DNA of 35,158 bases. Origin: a virus. Below are positions 7,404 through 15,097 of the stretch, piece after piece (the first letter of the stretch is position 1; the number at the start of each line of letters is the position of its first letter). Location: positions 1 to 35,158 of the IMG/VR virus record IMGVR_UViG_3300033148_004379. One strand, given 5' to 3'. The notes beneath the pieces are model-generated. The model saw only the letters and a list, made by a program, of their open reading frames with translations. It had not been told where the DNA came from and did no database searches. Both the position numbers and the translations under genes were made by a program.

Positions 7404-9704
7404 TTACGCCGTTTTAGTTTTTAATTGATCTGTCTTTGTCTCATATGATTTCTCTAAAGCTATTTGCTCTAATTTCCTGCGATGTTCTCTATCATTGTTG
7501 CGATCTTCAAGATCGGCCTTAACTGTCTCTTTCTTTATTTCAAGGTCATTATCAAATGCCTTACCTTCTCTTTCAAGCTGTGCCTTTAGTTGTGTTGTTT
7601 CCTGCTCTCTCTTAGCGTCCAGTTGCATATTCTCTCGCTGTAACCTCTGTTGACGTTCTTTATTCTTCCGTGAACGATAGTTAAGCATTATCTCTGCCAG
7701 TTTCTCGTTGCCATTCTCCAAGAGCCTCTCTATCATAATAAAGTCACCTTCCTCAATGCCTACATAACCATCCCTGTCCGGCTGCATAGATTTCATAGCA
7801 GCTTCTAATATCACCTGCTTCCTCTCCCTGGTCGGTTTGGCCTGTATTTTTATCTCATAGTCAGCATCGATAACATCGGCACCAACGGATAATATCTTAA
7901 CTCCGGATCCTCCAACAACAGGTATATAACCTTCATAGGCCTCCTTGTCATGCTTGATTAATATCTGTATCCTGATAGCAAGGCTACGTGCGACCTGTTC
8001 ATAAAGACGTATATATGCTGAATATAGGGGTTTGAGAGCATTGTTTGTTGCGGCAATAGCCATCTGGCTCCCCCCTACACTCTGTTGTGGATCTGGCGTT
8101 GAGGCATCAGCTATCTTATTTATCCCTGTAAGCTCCCTGATCATTTCCAGGTTCATCTCAAGAAGCGTTATATACTCATTTAGCTGTGGCCCTATGCCTC
8201 CCGTTAATTCCTGTATGGGCCTCATGCCACCGGGTAGGTTAGGCTTACCCAGATGTGTTGTTGCTTTATATATCAAATCGCCCGTATCCCTGCGTATAGT
8301 CAATATATCAAGCGGCTCCATCTTCTGACCTCCCAGGGTCATATTCATCAACGAAGTATATTCAACAGCTATACCGGAGTTAGTTGCCATGGCAATAGCA
8401 TTTTGCAGTTTAAACCATGTAAGCTCCATCTGATCGATATTAGCTCTTGCAAGATCAACAATGGATCGTCCGGGCAGTTTATAAAACTTATAAGGCAGTT
8501 CAACCTCTTTCTTCCCGGGTCTGGTGGTGTCATATTGCAAACCAAAATCGTAAACGAAATTTGTTCCTATTATCCACTTACAGCGATAAACAACCTTATA
8601 TTTTGTTATTACCGTTTTCTTGTCAGGCTTATCATATACTTTACCCTCTTTCTCGTCATAAGAAAATGTATCTCCTCTGGAATTGGTGCGATATGTTCTT
8701 CCACGATGATTTAATGAAAACCAGCAAGCATCGACCACATCAATCATAAAGGTATCATACTTCCATCCTCCACCTTCCCCCTTCAGATCTTCCTCTGACC
8801 ATGATGATATAGTCTGGTTAGCATACCTGCCATTATAGAATTGTGCTATCTGACGCAACTCATCCTCACTTATGTTGGTGTTCTTGCGTATGTTTGAAAT
8901 AGATTCCTGAATTATTTCACCACCATATTCAGAATTGCGGTGATCCCAATAACGGCTGTATTGGATTATAAGTTTAGCTGGATTAACATATCTTACCTTT
9001 GCTTTCCGGGTATATTGATCTGTATAGTCTTTTACTGCAGCACAGTTAATAGAGGCAAAGTCATAAATCATTTTTCGCTTTATCTCATCCCAATCAGATA
9101 TGTAAAAAGAATAGTCCAGGCCTTCCTCTATCTCCGTTTCCTTAACCATCTTGAAGCCACCTGCCTGTTCATATATCCCCAATTCGTCAAGTGTTTCCGG
9201 TATCCATTCTGGTTCAGGCTGGTAATTAGATAATCTGTTTACTGCATCCAGGACTGGCTTATACCTACCCTTAAACCATTTGCGCAACTTGGATATTTCT
9301 CTTGTTTCTGAGCTTTTGGGATCCACGGCACTTGCAACTATGCTGTGGCCCTGTTCTTCCATTATGCCTTGAATTATATGCAAAAATTTAGGCATAACAG
9401 CAAGAGGATCCCAATTTATATTCATAAATCCTTCAAGATCCCCTCCTTCTTCTGATTCGTCAAGTAGTATTTTTTGGTATCGTGAAACGTCCTGACTGCC
9501 CTCTGCGAATTTCCGTAATGTATGTAATTCGTCTATATTGGAATAAGGTATCCCTGTTCTGTCAGTCACATAAGCCGCATAGATGGCCTCACACACCTTC
9601 CTCCCCCATTGTGCTGTTTTCTGGGATGTGGGGATCTCGTCTTTGGGAAAAGGGAACGTATTATGTTGATACGACCCCAATGTTCTAATCTCAAGATCTG
9701 CCAT
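7404..9704 (-). CDS. Portal protein
   Basis: The 766-aa protein lies directly after the large terminase. Its length and layout fit the long portals of podovirus-type and crAss-like phages. The segment around residues 522-560 (ELTGINKIADAST, followed by QQSVGGSQMAIAATNNALKPLY) is typical of the portal stem/crown region, where a helix follows an early-tail contact loop. Residues from about 671 to the end form a long Arg/Lys/Glu/Gln-rich coiled coil (RKNKERQQRLQRENMQL), perhaps a crown or internal barrel. It forms the dodecameric DNA channel at one capsid vertex and docks the terminase. The gene begins 23 bp after the TerL stop. No frame break is seen. Confidence 0.85.
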   Translation of the reverse strand: MADLEIRTLGSYQHNTFPFPKDEIPTSQKTAQWGRKVCEAIYAAYVTDRTGIPYSNIDELHTLRKFAEGSQDVSRYQKILLDESEEGGDLEGFMNINWDPLAVMPKFLHIIQGIMEEQGHSIVASAVDPKSSETREISKLRKWFKGRYKPVLDAVNRLSNYQPEPEWIPETLDELGIYEQAGGFKMVKETEIEEGLDYSFYISDWDEIKRKMIYDFASINCAAVKDYTDQYTRKAKVRYVNPAKLIIQYSRYWDHRNSEYGGEIIQESISNIRKNTNISEDELRQIAQFYNGRYANQTISSWSEEDLKGEGGGWKYDTFMIDVVDACWFSLNHRGRTYRTNSRGDTFSYDEKEGKVYDKPDKKTVITKYKVVYRCKWIIGTNFVYDFGLQYDTTRPGKKEVELPYKFYKLPGRSIVDLARANIDQMELTWFKLQNAIAMATNSGIAVEYTSLMNMTLGGQKMEPLDILTIRRDTGDLIYKATTHLGKPNLPGGMRPIQELTGGIGPQLNEYITLLEMNLEMIRELTGINKIADASTPDPQQSVGGSQMAIAATNNALKPLYSAYIRLYEQVARSLAIRIQILIKHDKEAYEGYIPVVGGSGVKILSVGADVIDADYEIKIQAKPTRERKQVILEAAMKSMQPDRDGYVGIEEGDFIMIERLLENGNEKLAEIMLNYRSRKNKERQQRLQRENMQLDAKREQETTQLKAQLEREGKAFDNDLEIKKETVKADLEDRNNDREHRRKLEQIALEKSYETKTDQLKTKTA

Positions 9705-9727
9705 AGGATTATGTTTTGACCAATATA

Positions 9728-11986
9728 TTAATTTTTTTGTGTTTTTATAACTGTTTTACGTACAAATTTATCAAGAGTTACTTCTTTATTTTCTATTTTC
9801 TCAATCTCATCATATATACCGGCTGTACCCAGAAGGGCATAGCCACCGGCAGTAAACAGGTCAAAATCAGTCATTTCTTCCGGCCCTGCAATATCCCTAC
9901 ATTCCTCCAATAGTTCAAAATGATTTTCTTCATCAGCCTCAAATTCTATGAAATTCATAAATTCAGAAAAAATCTCCTGTTTAATCTTATCATTAGTATT
10001 TGCGCCCGGTGTTTTTTGTTGTTGAAAAGTTTTTGGATCTACTCTATAAAGTAAAAATGCGGCATATCCACGTTGCTCAAAATAATCCCAGACCAGATCC
10101 ACATTTATCTCGGGAAATATAGGCACACCGTAATAAACACACATCATAAGCATATCTTCTGCATACTCATATTTATTATAGGTCCTATTACTGTAAGTAC
10201 ACACAAATTTGCGTTTCATTGAGAAATCACCATCTTTGATCTTTCCTTTGCGTACCACGGCACCACCACCTTTGGATTTGCGGTTCCATTCTGTCTTATT
10301 AAACTTAAACGGGTCTGCCCCGCCCACTCCCCAATGGCTATTGCCCGGCTTCCAGGAACCAGTAATCTCATCCCAGTATTTGCGATTACTCTCATTGTCA
10401 TTAAGTAGGTGTGAAACCTTAAATTTACCTCCTTTGCGTGGTATGAATTCAACACGGGTGTCTCTTTCATTATTAACCCAGCGAAAATCGCCCTCAATGG
10501 GTAGTTCGCTTGATTTTTTAAATCTTAACTCATCGATGTATGTTTCAAGTTTCTGCATATTAAAGCCTGATGACTTGGCTGCTGTGCGGAAACACTCAGT
10601 AAATGACATAGGGTAGAGCCTCACTTCTTCGCTCAATCCTTCATAATCGCCTGCATCAATGTAGCCTTTTCTGCGGTTAAGAAGATATTCCTTGGCTCCT
10701 ATCTTACGACCAATAAACTCTGCCTGTTCTTTTGTTGGTGTGTCAATAATCGAATTACCATAGCGATCAATAAAACCCTGCAGTCCTTCATAGGCCGGGA
10801 TAAACAGGTTTATTAATCCTGATCGTGATTGGCCGTTAGGTGTTCTCTGGAAGTAATCTGACATTTCACATTGATGTTTAAAGGCCTTTCCTCCTCCTCT
10901 CTCCATCTCCCCAACGGTAGATGTCTTAATGGTAAATCCCACTATCTCTGATCCTGTTACCAGGCACTCTTTAACTACAAGGTGTCTATCCCAACAACTA
11001 AGGCCTTTCTTTAATTTACCAACCTCATCATCGTGATGAAAATACAGCTTATCGCCATCGTATGTGCCTGCATCTGCCGGTCCAAAGTTTATCATTGAGT
11101 TAAGGCCAATCTCGCTGGTTGCAAGTGATCCTTTGCTGGATAGTCTCTTTGCTGGTGGTGAGAAACTTAATTCGGTCTTAGGTGATGTTGACCCTTCGTA
11201 ATTAGGCTTGAAGAAAAATGGTAGTTTCTTCCATGGTGATATAAGATGTTTAAGAAAACACTTACGCCCCTGTGTTTCGTTCATACTCTGGATGCCTCCC
11301 CAGGCACCAATGATTCGGCTTATTATCTCATAGTTGATACATTCAGCCTTAGATGTTGCTCCCTCCCTGCGGTGTTTAGGATAATTAAACCCATAAAATA
11401 CCCTGCCTCCTGTCTCTATAAAATCAAAATAACCTGTATCCTCATTAGGTACACCATTACCATTATCATCTAAAAACTTGAACGTTTTCGTTTCGGTGTA
11501 ACACATACGGGCAAAGATGAAGAATTTCCTGTCTCTATCCCGGTATTTTGGTAAGCCAACGTCAATATGCCACCATGAGATGTAAAAATAGTGCCAACCA
11601 TCAATGTATGTCGGTTTGCCATTGTTATAGAACCAATATCCAAACAATCTGTGATACCATTGTTTTCTAATAAACTCGATTTCCTGGGCATATATTTCCT
11701 GGTTCTTCTGTAGCTGTTCCCATATTTCATCTATAGTCTCGTATTTGCGTTGTAGTTCTTTTAATCGTCTGGGTAATTGTGGTGGTCTGAAATACTGATC
11801 CTTTGCTGGTAAGCCAAAGTTATCAATATGATGCGGTAACGGCATCTGTGGCAGGTCTATCTTGATAGGAGTAAGATCTTTATCATTTTCATTAACCCAC
11901 AAATATCTATCAGCATTTTTATATTGCGATAGTATGGATGTCTCTATCTCATCACTATATGTCTTTATCAGAGATAGGTTGCTCAT
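9728..11986 (-). CDS. Large terminase subunit (TerL)
   Basis: The 752-aa protein has both terminase domains in order. In the ATPase half, a deviant Walker A reads RREGATSK at 206-213, a Walker B is seen as KLYFHHDDE (Asp320, Glu321), and the coupling motif is KTST near 354-357. In the RNase-H-like nuclease half, the acidic residues expected are Asp558 (GGADPF), Glu626 (VPIFPEINVD) and Asp707/Asp709 (MTDFDLFTAGGYALLG). It packages the genome by ATP-driven translocation through the portal and cuts concatemers. The start at 11986 overlaps the upstream gene by 32 bp. The family is large for a TerL, with a roughly 100-residue N-terminal extension before the ATPase core. Confidence 0.9.
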   Translation of the reverse strand: MSNLSLIKTYSDEIETSILSQYKNADRYLWVNENDKDLTPIKIDLPQMPLPHHIDNFGLPAKDQYFRPPQLPRRLKELQRKYETIDEIWEQLQKNQEIYAQEIEFIRKQWYHRLFGYWFYNNGKPTYIDGWHYFYISWWHIDVGLPKYRDRDRKFFIFARMCYTETKTFKFLDDNGNGVPNEDTGYFDFIETGGRVFYGFNYPKHRREGATSKAECINYEIISRIIGAWGGIQSMNETQGRKCFLKHLISPWKKLPFFFKPNYEGSTSPKTELSFSPPAKRLSSKGSLATSEIGLNSMINFGPADAGTYDGDKLYFHHDDEVGKLKKGLSCWDRHLVVKECLVTGSEIVGFTIKTSTVGEMERGGGKAFKHQCEMSDYFQRTPNGQSRSGLINLFIPAYEGLQGFIDRYGNSIIDTPTKEQAEFIGRKIGAKEYLLNRRKGYIDAGDYEGLSEEVRLYPMSFTECFRTAAKSSGFNMQKLETYIDELRFKKSSELPIEGDFRWVNNERDTRVEFIPRKGGKFKVSHLLNDNESNRKYWDEITGSWKPGNSHWGVGGADPFKFNKTEWNRKSKGGGAVVRKGKIKDGDFSMKRKFVCTYSNRTYNKYEYAEDMLMMCVYYGVPIFPEINVDLVWDYFEQRGYAAFLLYRVDPKTFQQQKTPGANTNDKIKQEIFSEFMNFIEFEADEENHFELLEECRDIAGPEEMTDFDLFTAGGYALLGTAGIYDEIEKIENKEVTLDKFVRKTVIKTQKN

Positions 11987-12593
11987 TATTGGCCAGTTTT
12001 AGTGCAATATCTTCCGGTCTTAACTCTAATCTTTCTTCTTCCATATATCTCAAAACAGCATCTTTAAGGTATGGATTATCATCCTCAACCAGTAGTTGTG
12101 CCATTGTATCCTCTAATTCTTCCTGTATGTTACGAAGATCGGGGATCCTTTTTGTAGCACCTTCTATCACTTCCAGCATCACATTATAATAACTGGCTTC
12201 GATAGTCACCAGATAAGTATATTTGAATGATCGCTGCATACGCACAAATTCAACAATCTTATTATTAATGACCTTATTAAGGCCTTTAAGCATATTTTCT
12301 ATTGGATCCTCAAATTTGCCTTTATCATCCATATTAAAACCTACATCGTGAGCTATCTCTATCTTGCGTTTTAATACGTCAGAATATTTGTTTCGATATG
12401 GGGTGGCTTTATCATACATAGCCATGATATACAGCATCACCAGATCATTGTCTATTTCTGGGCCTGGTGACTTTTTAAAGATCTTATGTTTTTTCAGTTC
12501 GGGGAAGATAGTAAATACTGATTCACCATCCGGAACCTTAGAGATATTAAACATCATACCTCTAAATTCAAGGTCTGCAAATTGCCAGTTCAT
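11955..12593 (-). CDS. Unknown head-module protein; candidate small terminase by position only
   Basis: This 212-aa, mostly helical protein lies immediately upstream of TerL, where TerS is often found. The start overlaps the preceding small gene as ATGA (12590-12593). Residues 95-150 (IENMLKGLNKVINNKIVEFVRMQRSF) contain amphipathic helices, and 160-195 are acidic. No helix-turn-helix of the usual TerS N-terminal type is evident, because the N-terminus (WQFADLEFRGMMFNISKV) looks beta-like. TerS is therefore a possibility, not a call. It could also be a head-tail adaptor or a non-structural protein. The tight coupling to TerL indicates coordinated expression. Confidence 0.7.
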   Translation of the reverse strand: MNWQFADLEFRGMMFNISKVPDGESVFTIFPELKKHKIFKKSPGPEIDNDLVMLYIMAMYDKATPYRNKYSDVLKRKIEIAHDVGFNMDDKGKFEDPIENMLKGLNKVINNKIVEFVRMQRSFKYTYLVTIEASYYNVMLEVIEGATKRIPDLRNIQEELEDTMAQLLVEDDNPYLKDAVLRYMEEERLELRPEDIALKLANNEQPISDKDI

Positions 12594-12751
12594 TTGTCTT
12601 TATAAATTTCAGATGTTTTCTTTAAAATAAAAAGATCGATAACTGTAACCCCCTGTGATGGCGGTTCGGCATATATATCAGCATCAAGATAACCTTCCTT
12701 TAAAAGGAAATTGGTATATTCTTCAAGTATTTCTTTTTCTTTTGTTGTCAT
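12590..12751 (-). CDS. Small acidic protein (53 aa), unknown
   Basis: A 53-codon frame begins with ATG at 12751, overlapping the stop of the GroES-like gene as ATGA, and ends with TGA at 12590-12592, overlapping the next start as ATGA. The product reads MTTKEKEILEEYTNFLLKEG, then a short loop and DLFILKKTSEIYKDK. Double coupling on both sides and protein-like composition make it very likely to be real. Function is unknown. Confidence 0.75.
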   Translation of the reverse strand: MTTKEKEILEEYTNFLLKEGYLDADIYAEPPSQGVTVIDLFILKKTSEIYKDK

Positions 12752-13443
12752 AATTTTGCAAGTATATCGTGTCTTTGTGCCCTGTATAACTTACGTCCAC
12801 CATCTATCTTGGCATGATATTCATATTCAACAGGTATATCCCTGATCTTTTTCATAACTATCTCATCCCCTTCTTTAAGGTCATAATACTTATCGGCCTT
12901 ATATATGCTGTCAATATATGACTTATTTGGTTTGCCAATATATGCTATCCGTCCATAAACCACATCTGTATTGCTTGGTTTTCTCAGGTCTGGCAGTTCA
13001 AGGTCTGCCCGGGCCGCCTGTTCTTTTTGCCTTATCCATTCAGGATCCTCCATTGGTTCGACAAGGATATAACCATTAATAGGTATTATCTTACCGTCAC
13101 GTATAGCAGCGTATATATTATGATATTTAATAAATATCCACACATTATCGCCATCTCTGGCATAGTTCTTTTTTTCCGGGGCCAGGCAATTCTGCACGGC
13201 AAGGAAATACATCACCACCCTGTCACCAATCATAAGTTCTATTTCTGTTTCCCATGGCAGGCCTGTACCTGATGTTATTATCCTTTTTGGCAGGGCAACC
13301 ACTTCACCTACTCTTACAATGTGCTTTTCTGGCTCAAATGATGTATCGATGAATAATTTTATTCCTGATGGTGTTTTGATAAATTCATTTTCCTGGTCCA
13401 TCTTCACCATCACGTTATTTGACATCATGCGCTTTGCTTTCAT
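12748..13443 (-). CDS. Tandem-domain GroES-like co-chaperonin
   Basis: The 231-aa protein reads as two consecutive Cpn10 folds. In domain 1 (about 8-115), NNVMVKM matches the first GroES strand. TPSGIKLFI is in the place of the mobile loop, and RVGEVVALP, GDRVVMYF and YHNIYAAI follow in GroES order. In domain 2 (about 119-231), PINGYILVEPME, VVYGRIAYIG, LKEGDEIVMKK and QRHDILAKL follow the same order. GroES-like caps bind the GroEL ring, and phage versions such as T4 gp31 help fold large capsid proteins. Its place just before TerL, portal and capsid genes suggests a head-assembly role. Two-domain Cpn10 is known from plastid Cpn20. In phages it looks unusual. The first five residues may not be used, since Met6 and Met7 are alternative starts. 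The second domain has a long insert in place of the loop and may have lost GroEL binding. Confidence 0.75.
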   Translation of the reverse strand: MKAKRMMSNNVMVKMDQENEFIKTPSGIKLFIDTSFEPEKHIVRVGEVVALPKRIITSGTGLPWETEIELMIGDRVVMYFLAVQNCLAPEKKNYARDGDNVWIFIKYHNIYAAIRDGKIIPINGYILVEPMEDPEWIRQKEQAARADLELPDLRKPSNTDVVYGRIAYIGKPNKSYIDSIYKADKYYDLKEGDEIVMKKIRDIPVEYEYHAKIDGGRKLYRAQRHDILAKL

Positions 13444-13729
13444 AGTCTTTATTTTTTATACAGGTCATCTGTCCATTTATCTCAACAAACATAATCTTCC
13501 CTTTCTTCTCCATCACCCTGAACCGTTGTGCCATGGCCCGGCGGTCCTTGCGGCTCATCTTATTCCACAGGTTAATTTCTGATTTACGCATATTGATCCA
13601 TTGGTCATGGTATTTGACGCACACATAACGGTTTAATACTTCTGTTGCCTTGGGTGGTTCAGGCTCGCTGGTAGGTTTTATCCAGAGCCATTTTTTTAGC
13701 CATAAGAATAATTGCCGAACGATATTCAT
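13415..13729 (-). CDS. Small basic protein, unknown
   Basis: The 104-aa product begins with a Trp/Leu/Lys amphipathic helix (LFLWLKKWLWIKP) that could touch a membrane or a protein surface. A Pro/Glu linker and a basic region (MSRKDRRAMAQRFRVMEKKGK) follow. It ends inside the start of the GroES-like gene (29-bp overlap) and begins just after a strong terminator. Function is unknown. It is too hydrophilic for a holin. Confidence 0.65.
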   Translation of the reverse strand: MNIVRQLFLWLKKWLWIKPTSEPEPPKATEVLNRYVCVKYHDQWINMRKSEINLWNKMSRKDRRAMAQRFRVMEKKGKIMFVEINGQMTCIKNKDYESKAHDVK

Positions 13730-13740
13730 ATTCTTTTAGT

Positions 13741-13764
13741 AAAAAGGGGGTATTACGCCCCCCC
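13741..13764 (-). terminator. Intrinsic terminator after the FN3-like gene
   Basis: On the minus strand a G-run (13764-13758), loop CGTAATA-like bases and CCCCC (13750-13746) form a G/C stem followed by TTTTTAC. It lies 13 bp after the stop of the FN3-like gene and isolates that gene as a single transcript unit. Confidence 0.8.
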
Positions 13765-13777
13765 GTGTTAATCAATC

Positions 13778-14299
13778 CTAAGTTGCAGCCGTTTTAAACG
13801 ACTTTAATTCACTATATACTGTTCCTGTGGCAGAAACAATCTTGATACGATAGTAATATTGAGTATCTGCATCCAATCCTGTAAGGGGGATGACAATCGC
13901 TGTATCGCTATCATCAGCACTTATGTCAGGTGTAGATGTACCAGCCTGGTTAGTTCCCAGGGCCGGTGTTGTACCATAGTCGGCAGAAAATGCCGTTGAT
14001 ACACCCTGGTTATCAATAGTAGCGTTCAGGTTGGCAGCCGATGATGTGATAGTATCTTCCGCAGCCACAGCAACTATCTTAGGCATCTCATCACCCTGCA
14101 GGAACTCCTGAGTAGCAACACTAAGGGCATCAGTAACAAAACCTGCCACATCAGTCTTATCACCTACATAATGAACTTTTTTAGATTCTCTAACAACAAA
14201 CAGGTTACGTTCATATGGTCCTCTTTGTGTCAACCCAACTTTGGGATTTACCGGCTTTACGGTAGCCTTTACCTCGATGTCAATTATAAAATCATCCAT
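13778..14299 (-). CDS. Fibronectin-III-like decoration/virion protein
   Basis: I place the start at 14299 (MDDFIIDIEV), giving 173 aa. The upstream in-frame ATG at 14410 lies beyond a terminator hairpin and would add a Cys/Phe-rich leader that looks non-coding. The C-terminal 75 residues match an FN3/Ig-like beta sandwich, with DTAIVIPLTGLDADTQYYYR and the G-TVYSELKSFKT ending strand. FN3-like domains are common on phage capsid or tail surface proteins, where they bind glycans weakly. The N-terminal half (about 1-75) has no recognised family. The gene is flanked by terminators on both sides, implying its own promoter and strong independent expression. A near-consensus TATCTTAG lies upstream. 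Confidence 0.75.
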   Translation of the reverse strand: MDDFIIDIEVKATVKPVNPKVGLTQRGPYERNLFVVRESKKVHYVGDKTDVAGFVTDALSVATQEFLQGDEMPKIVAVAAEDTITSSAANLNATIDNQGVSTAFSADYGTTPALGTNQAGTSTPDISADDSDTAIVIPLTGLDADTQYYYRIKIVSATGTVYSELKSFKTAAT

Positions 14300-14350
14300 T
14301 TGTATAAAGTTTTTAGTTAAACTTGACACTAAGATACAAAAGATTTTAAT

Positions 14351-14379
14351 AAAAAACCCCCAATGCGCACATCGGGGGT
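14351..14379 (-). terminator. Intrinsic terminator after the winged-helix gene
   Basis: On the minus strand ACCCCC-G-ATG, loop TGCG, CAT-T-GGGGGT form a 10-bp stem with one G-U pair, followed by TTTTT. It is about 190 bp past the stop of the winged-helix gene and just upstream of the FN3-like gene. Confidence 0.85.
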
Positions 14380-14538
14380 CACTTGCTATGAAACAAGACT
14401 TGCAGATCAACCGTTCGGCACCGGCTAACTGATGTAAATTTATAAATTATTTACAGAAATTATGATTTATTAATTTTTCTTTTTTCTTAACTACCTTAAT
14501 ATACAGCACGGATGGTTATTCTATATATATATTATTGG

Positions 14539-14580
14539 TTCCCGTAATTCAGCATAGGTATTCCCGTAATTCAGTATAGG
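14539..14580 (-). repeat. Two tandem 20-bp direct repeats overlapping a stop codon
   Basis: TTCCCGTAATTCAGCATAGG at 14539-14558 and TTCCCGTAATTCAGTATAGG at 14561-14580 differ at one base and are 22 bp apart, about two helical turns. The second copy contains the last codons and stop (14571-14573) of the winged-helix gene. The arrangement suggests a protein-binding iteron or operator for the product of that gene, or an origin element. This is inference. Confidence 0.75.
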
Positions 14581-14900
14581 GTCACACGGAGCCTCCGGAG
14601 CTTACCATCCCATGAAACTGTTTCCAGGACCTCTTTCTTTTTAAGGCTTGTAATTACGTTAGCGATAGTCTTTTCGCTACAGTTAAGAAGCTCACTAAGG
14701 TACCTGTTGCTGGCGTAGCAATGGTTAGGTGAGCTATCAAGGTGATAGATATATGCAAGCAATATACGCTCATGGTATGTGAGCTTATCGTTTTGCAATA
14801 TTTCTCTGGGGATCCACAGGCCCTTTACTCCTTTAGGGTCTATTGTTGGCTTATCGGGATTTATCTCCTGTTCCCATGGTGGGGAGATATATTCATTCAT
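14571..14900 (-). CDS. Winged-helix DNA-binding protein (replication-initiator or regulator type)
   Basis: The 109-aa protein resembles the N-terminal helix-turn-helix domain of plasmid and phage replication initiators and DnaD/RepA-like proteins. It has GLWIPREILQNDKLTYHERILLAYI, then CYASNRYLSELLNCSEKTIANVITSLKKKEVLE as the recognition-helix part and a wing ending RLRVTLY. It binds DNA in a sequence-specific way by family expectation. Two 20-bp direct repeats begin inside its last codons, a likely target. Its leader contains a promoter followed by nested inverted repeats and a terminator-like hairpin, so expression may be attenuated. It is short, without the C-terminal domain seen in full initiators. 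Confidence 0.75.
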   Translation of the reverse strand: MNEYISPPWEQEINPDKPTIDPKGVKGLWIPREILQNDKLTYHERILLAYIYHLDSSPNHCYASNRYLSELLNCSEKTIANVITSLKKKEVLETVSWDGKLRRLRVTLY

Positions 14901-14914
14901 GCTAACAGAATTTA

Positions 14915-15015
14915 GATTGAAACGTTAGTACAATATTATAAAAAAAAAGGCCACCAGTCAATTGGTGGCCCTTGTAGGGACGCTTTCTAAATGCGTTTCA
15001 ATCAAATCTGAAAGC
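14915..15015 (-). other. Structured leader: nested inverted repeats before the winged-helix gene
   Basis: GATTGAAACG at 14915-14924 is the exact reverse complement of CGTTTCAATC at 14994-15003. Inside it lies the terminator-like hairpin at 14949-14970. A further pair, GCTTTC (14982-14987) and GAAAGC (15010-15015), competes for the same strand. In RNA from the minus-strand promoter at 15026-15055 these arms could form alternative structures, one with and one without the terminator stem. This fits an attenuator or small structured RNA. No known family is recognised. Confidence 0.5.
14941..14970 (-). terminator. Terminator-like hairpin with T8 tail
   Basis: On the minus strand GGCCACCA, a 6-nt loop and TGGTGGCC form an 8-bp perfect stem followed by eight T residues. 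It could end transcription of the 119-aa gene operon. It also lies downstream of a promoter and 41 bp before the winged-helix start, so it may act as an attenuator. Confidence 0.85.
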
Positions 15016-15025
15016 AACTGTTTTA

Positions 15026-15055
15026 CAAAGATAAGCGAAAAATCAATAATTGCAA
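15026..15055 (-). promoter_or_regulatory. Bacteroidota-type promoter for the winged-helix gene
   Basis: Reading the minus strand, TTG at 15055-15053 is followed by 19 nt and TATCTTTG (15033-15026), an exact TAnnTTTG -7 element. Predicted transcription starts near 15019, leaving a leader of about 120 nt that contains the inverted repeats and hairpin described here. Confidence 0.6.
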
Positions 15056-15097
15056 CATAAAAAGAACCTTTAAACCCTGTTGATAACTTTTGCAAAA

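Noticed and set aside
8253-8714. 153-codon plus-strand frame inside the portal gene
   Set aside because: Antisense shadow of a clear portal gene, with no coding-like composition or promoter.
10209-10616. 135-codon plus-strand frame inside TerL
   Set aside because: Antisense shadow across the nuclease domain of a well-supported TerL.
14300-14410. Longer N-terminus for the FN3-like protein from ATG 14410
   Set aside because: It would run through a strong terminator hairpin. The downstream ATG at 14299 gives a protein-like start.
14901-15020. CRISPR-repeat or tracrRNA-like look of TTTCAATCAAATCTGAAAGC and the inverted GATTGAAACG
   Set aside because: Only one inverted pair exists, with no spacer-repeat periodicity and no Cas gene in the window.
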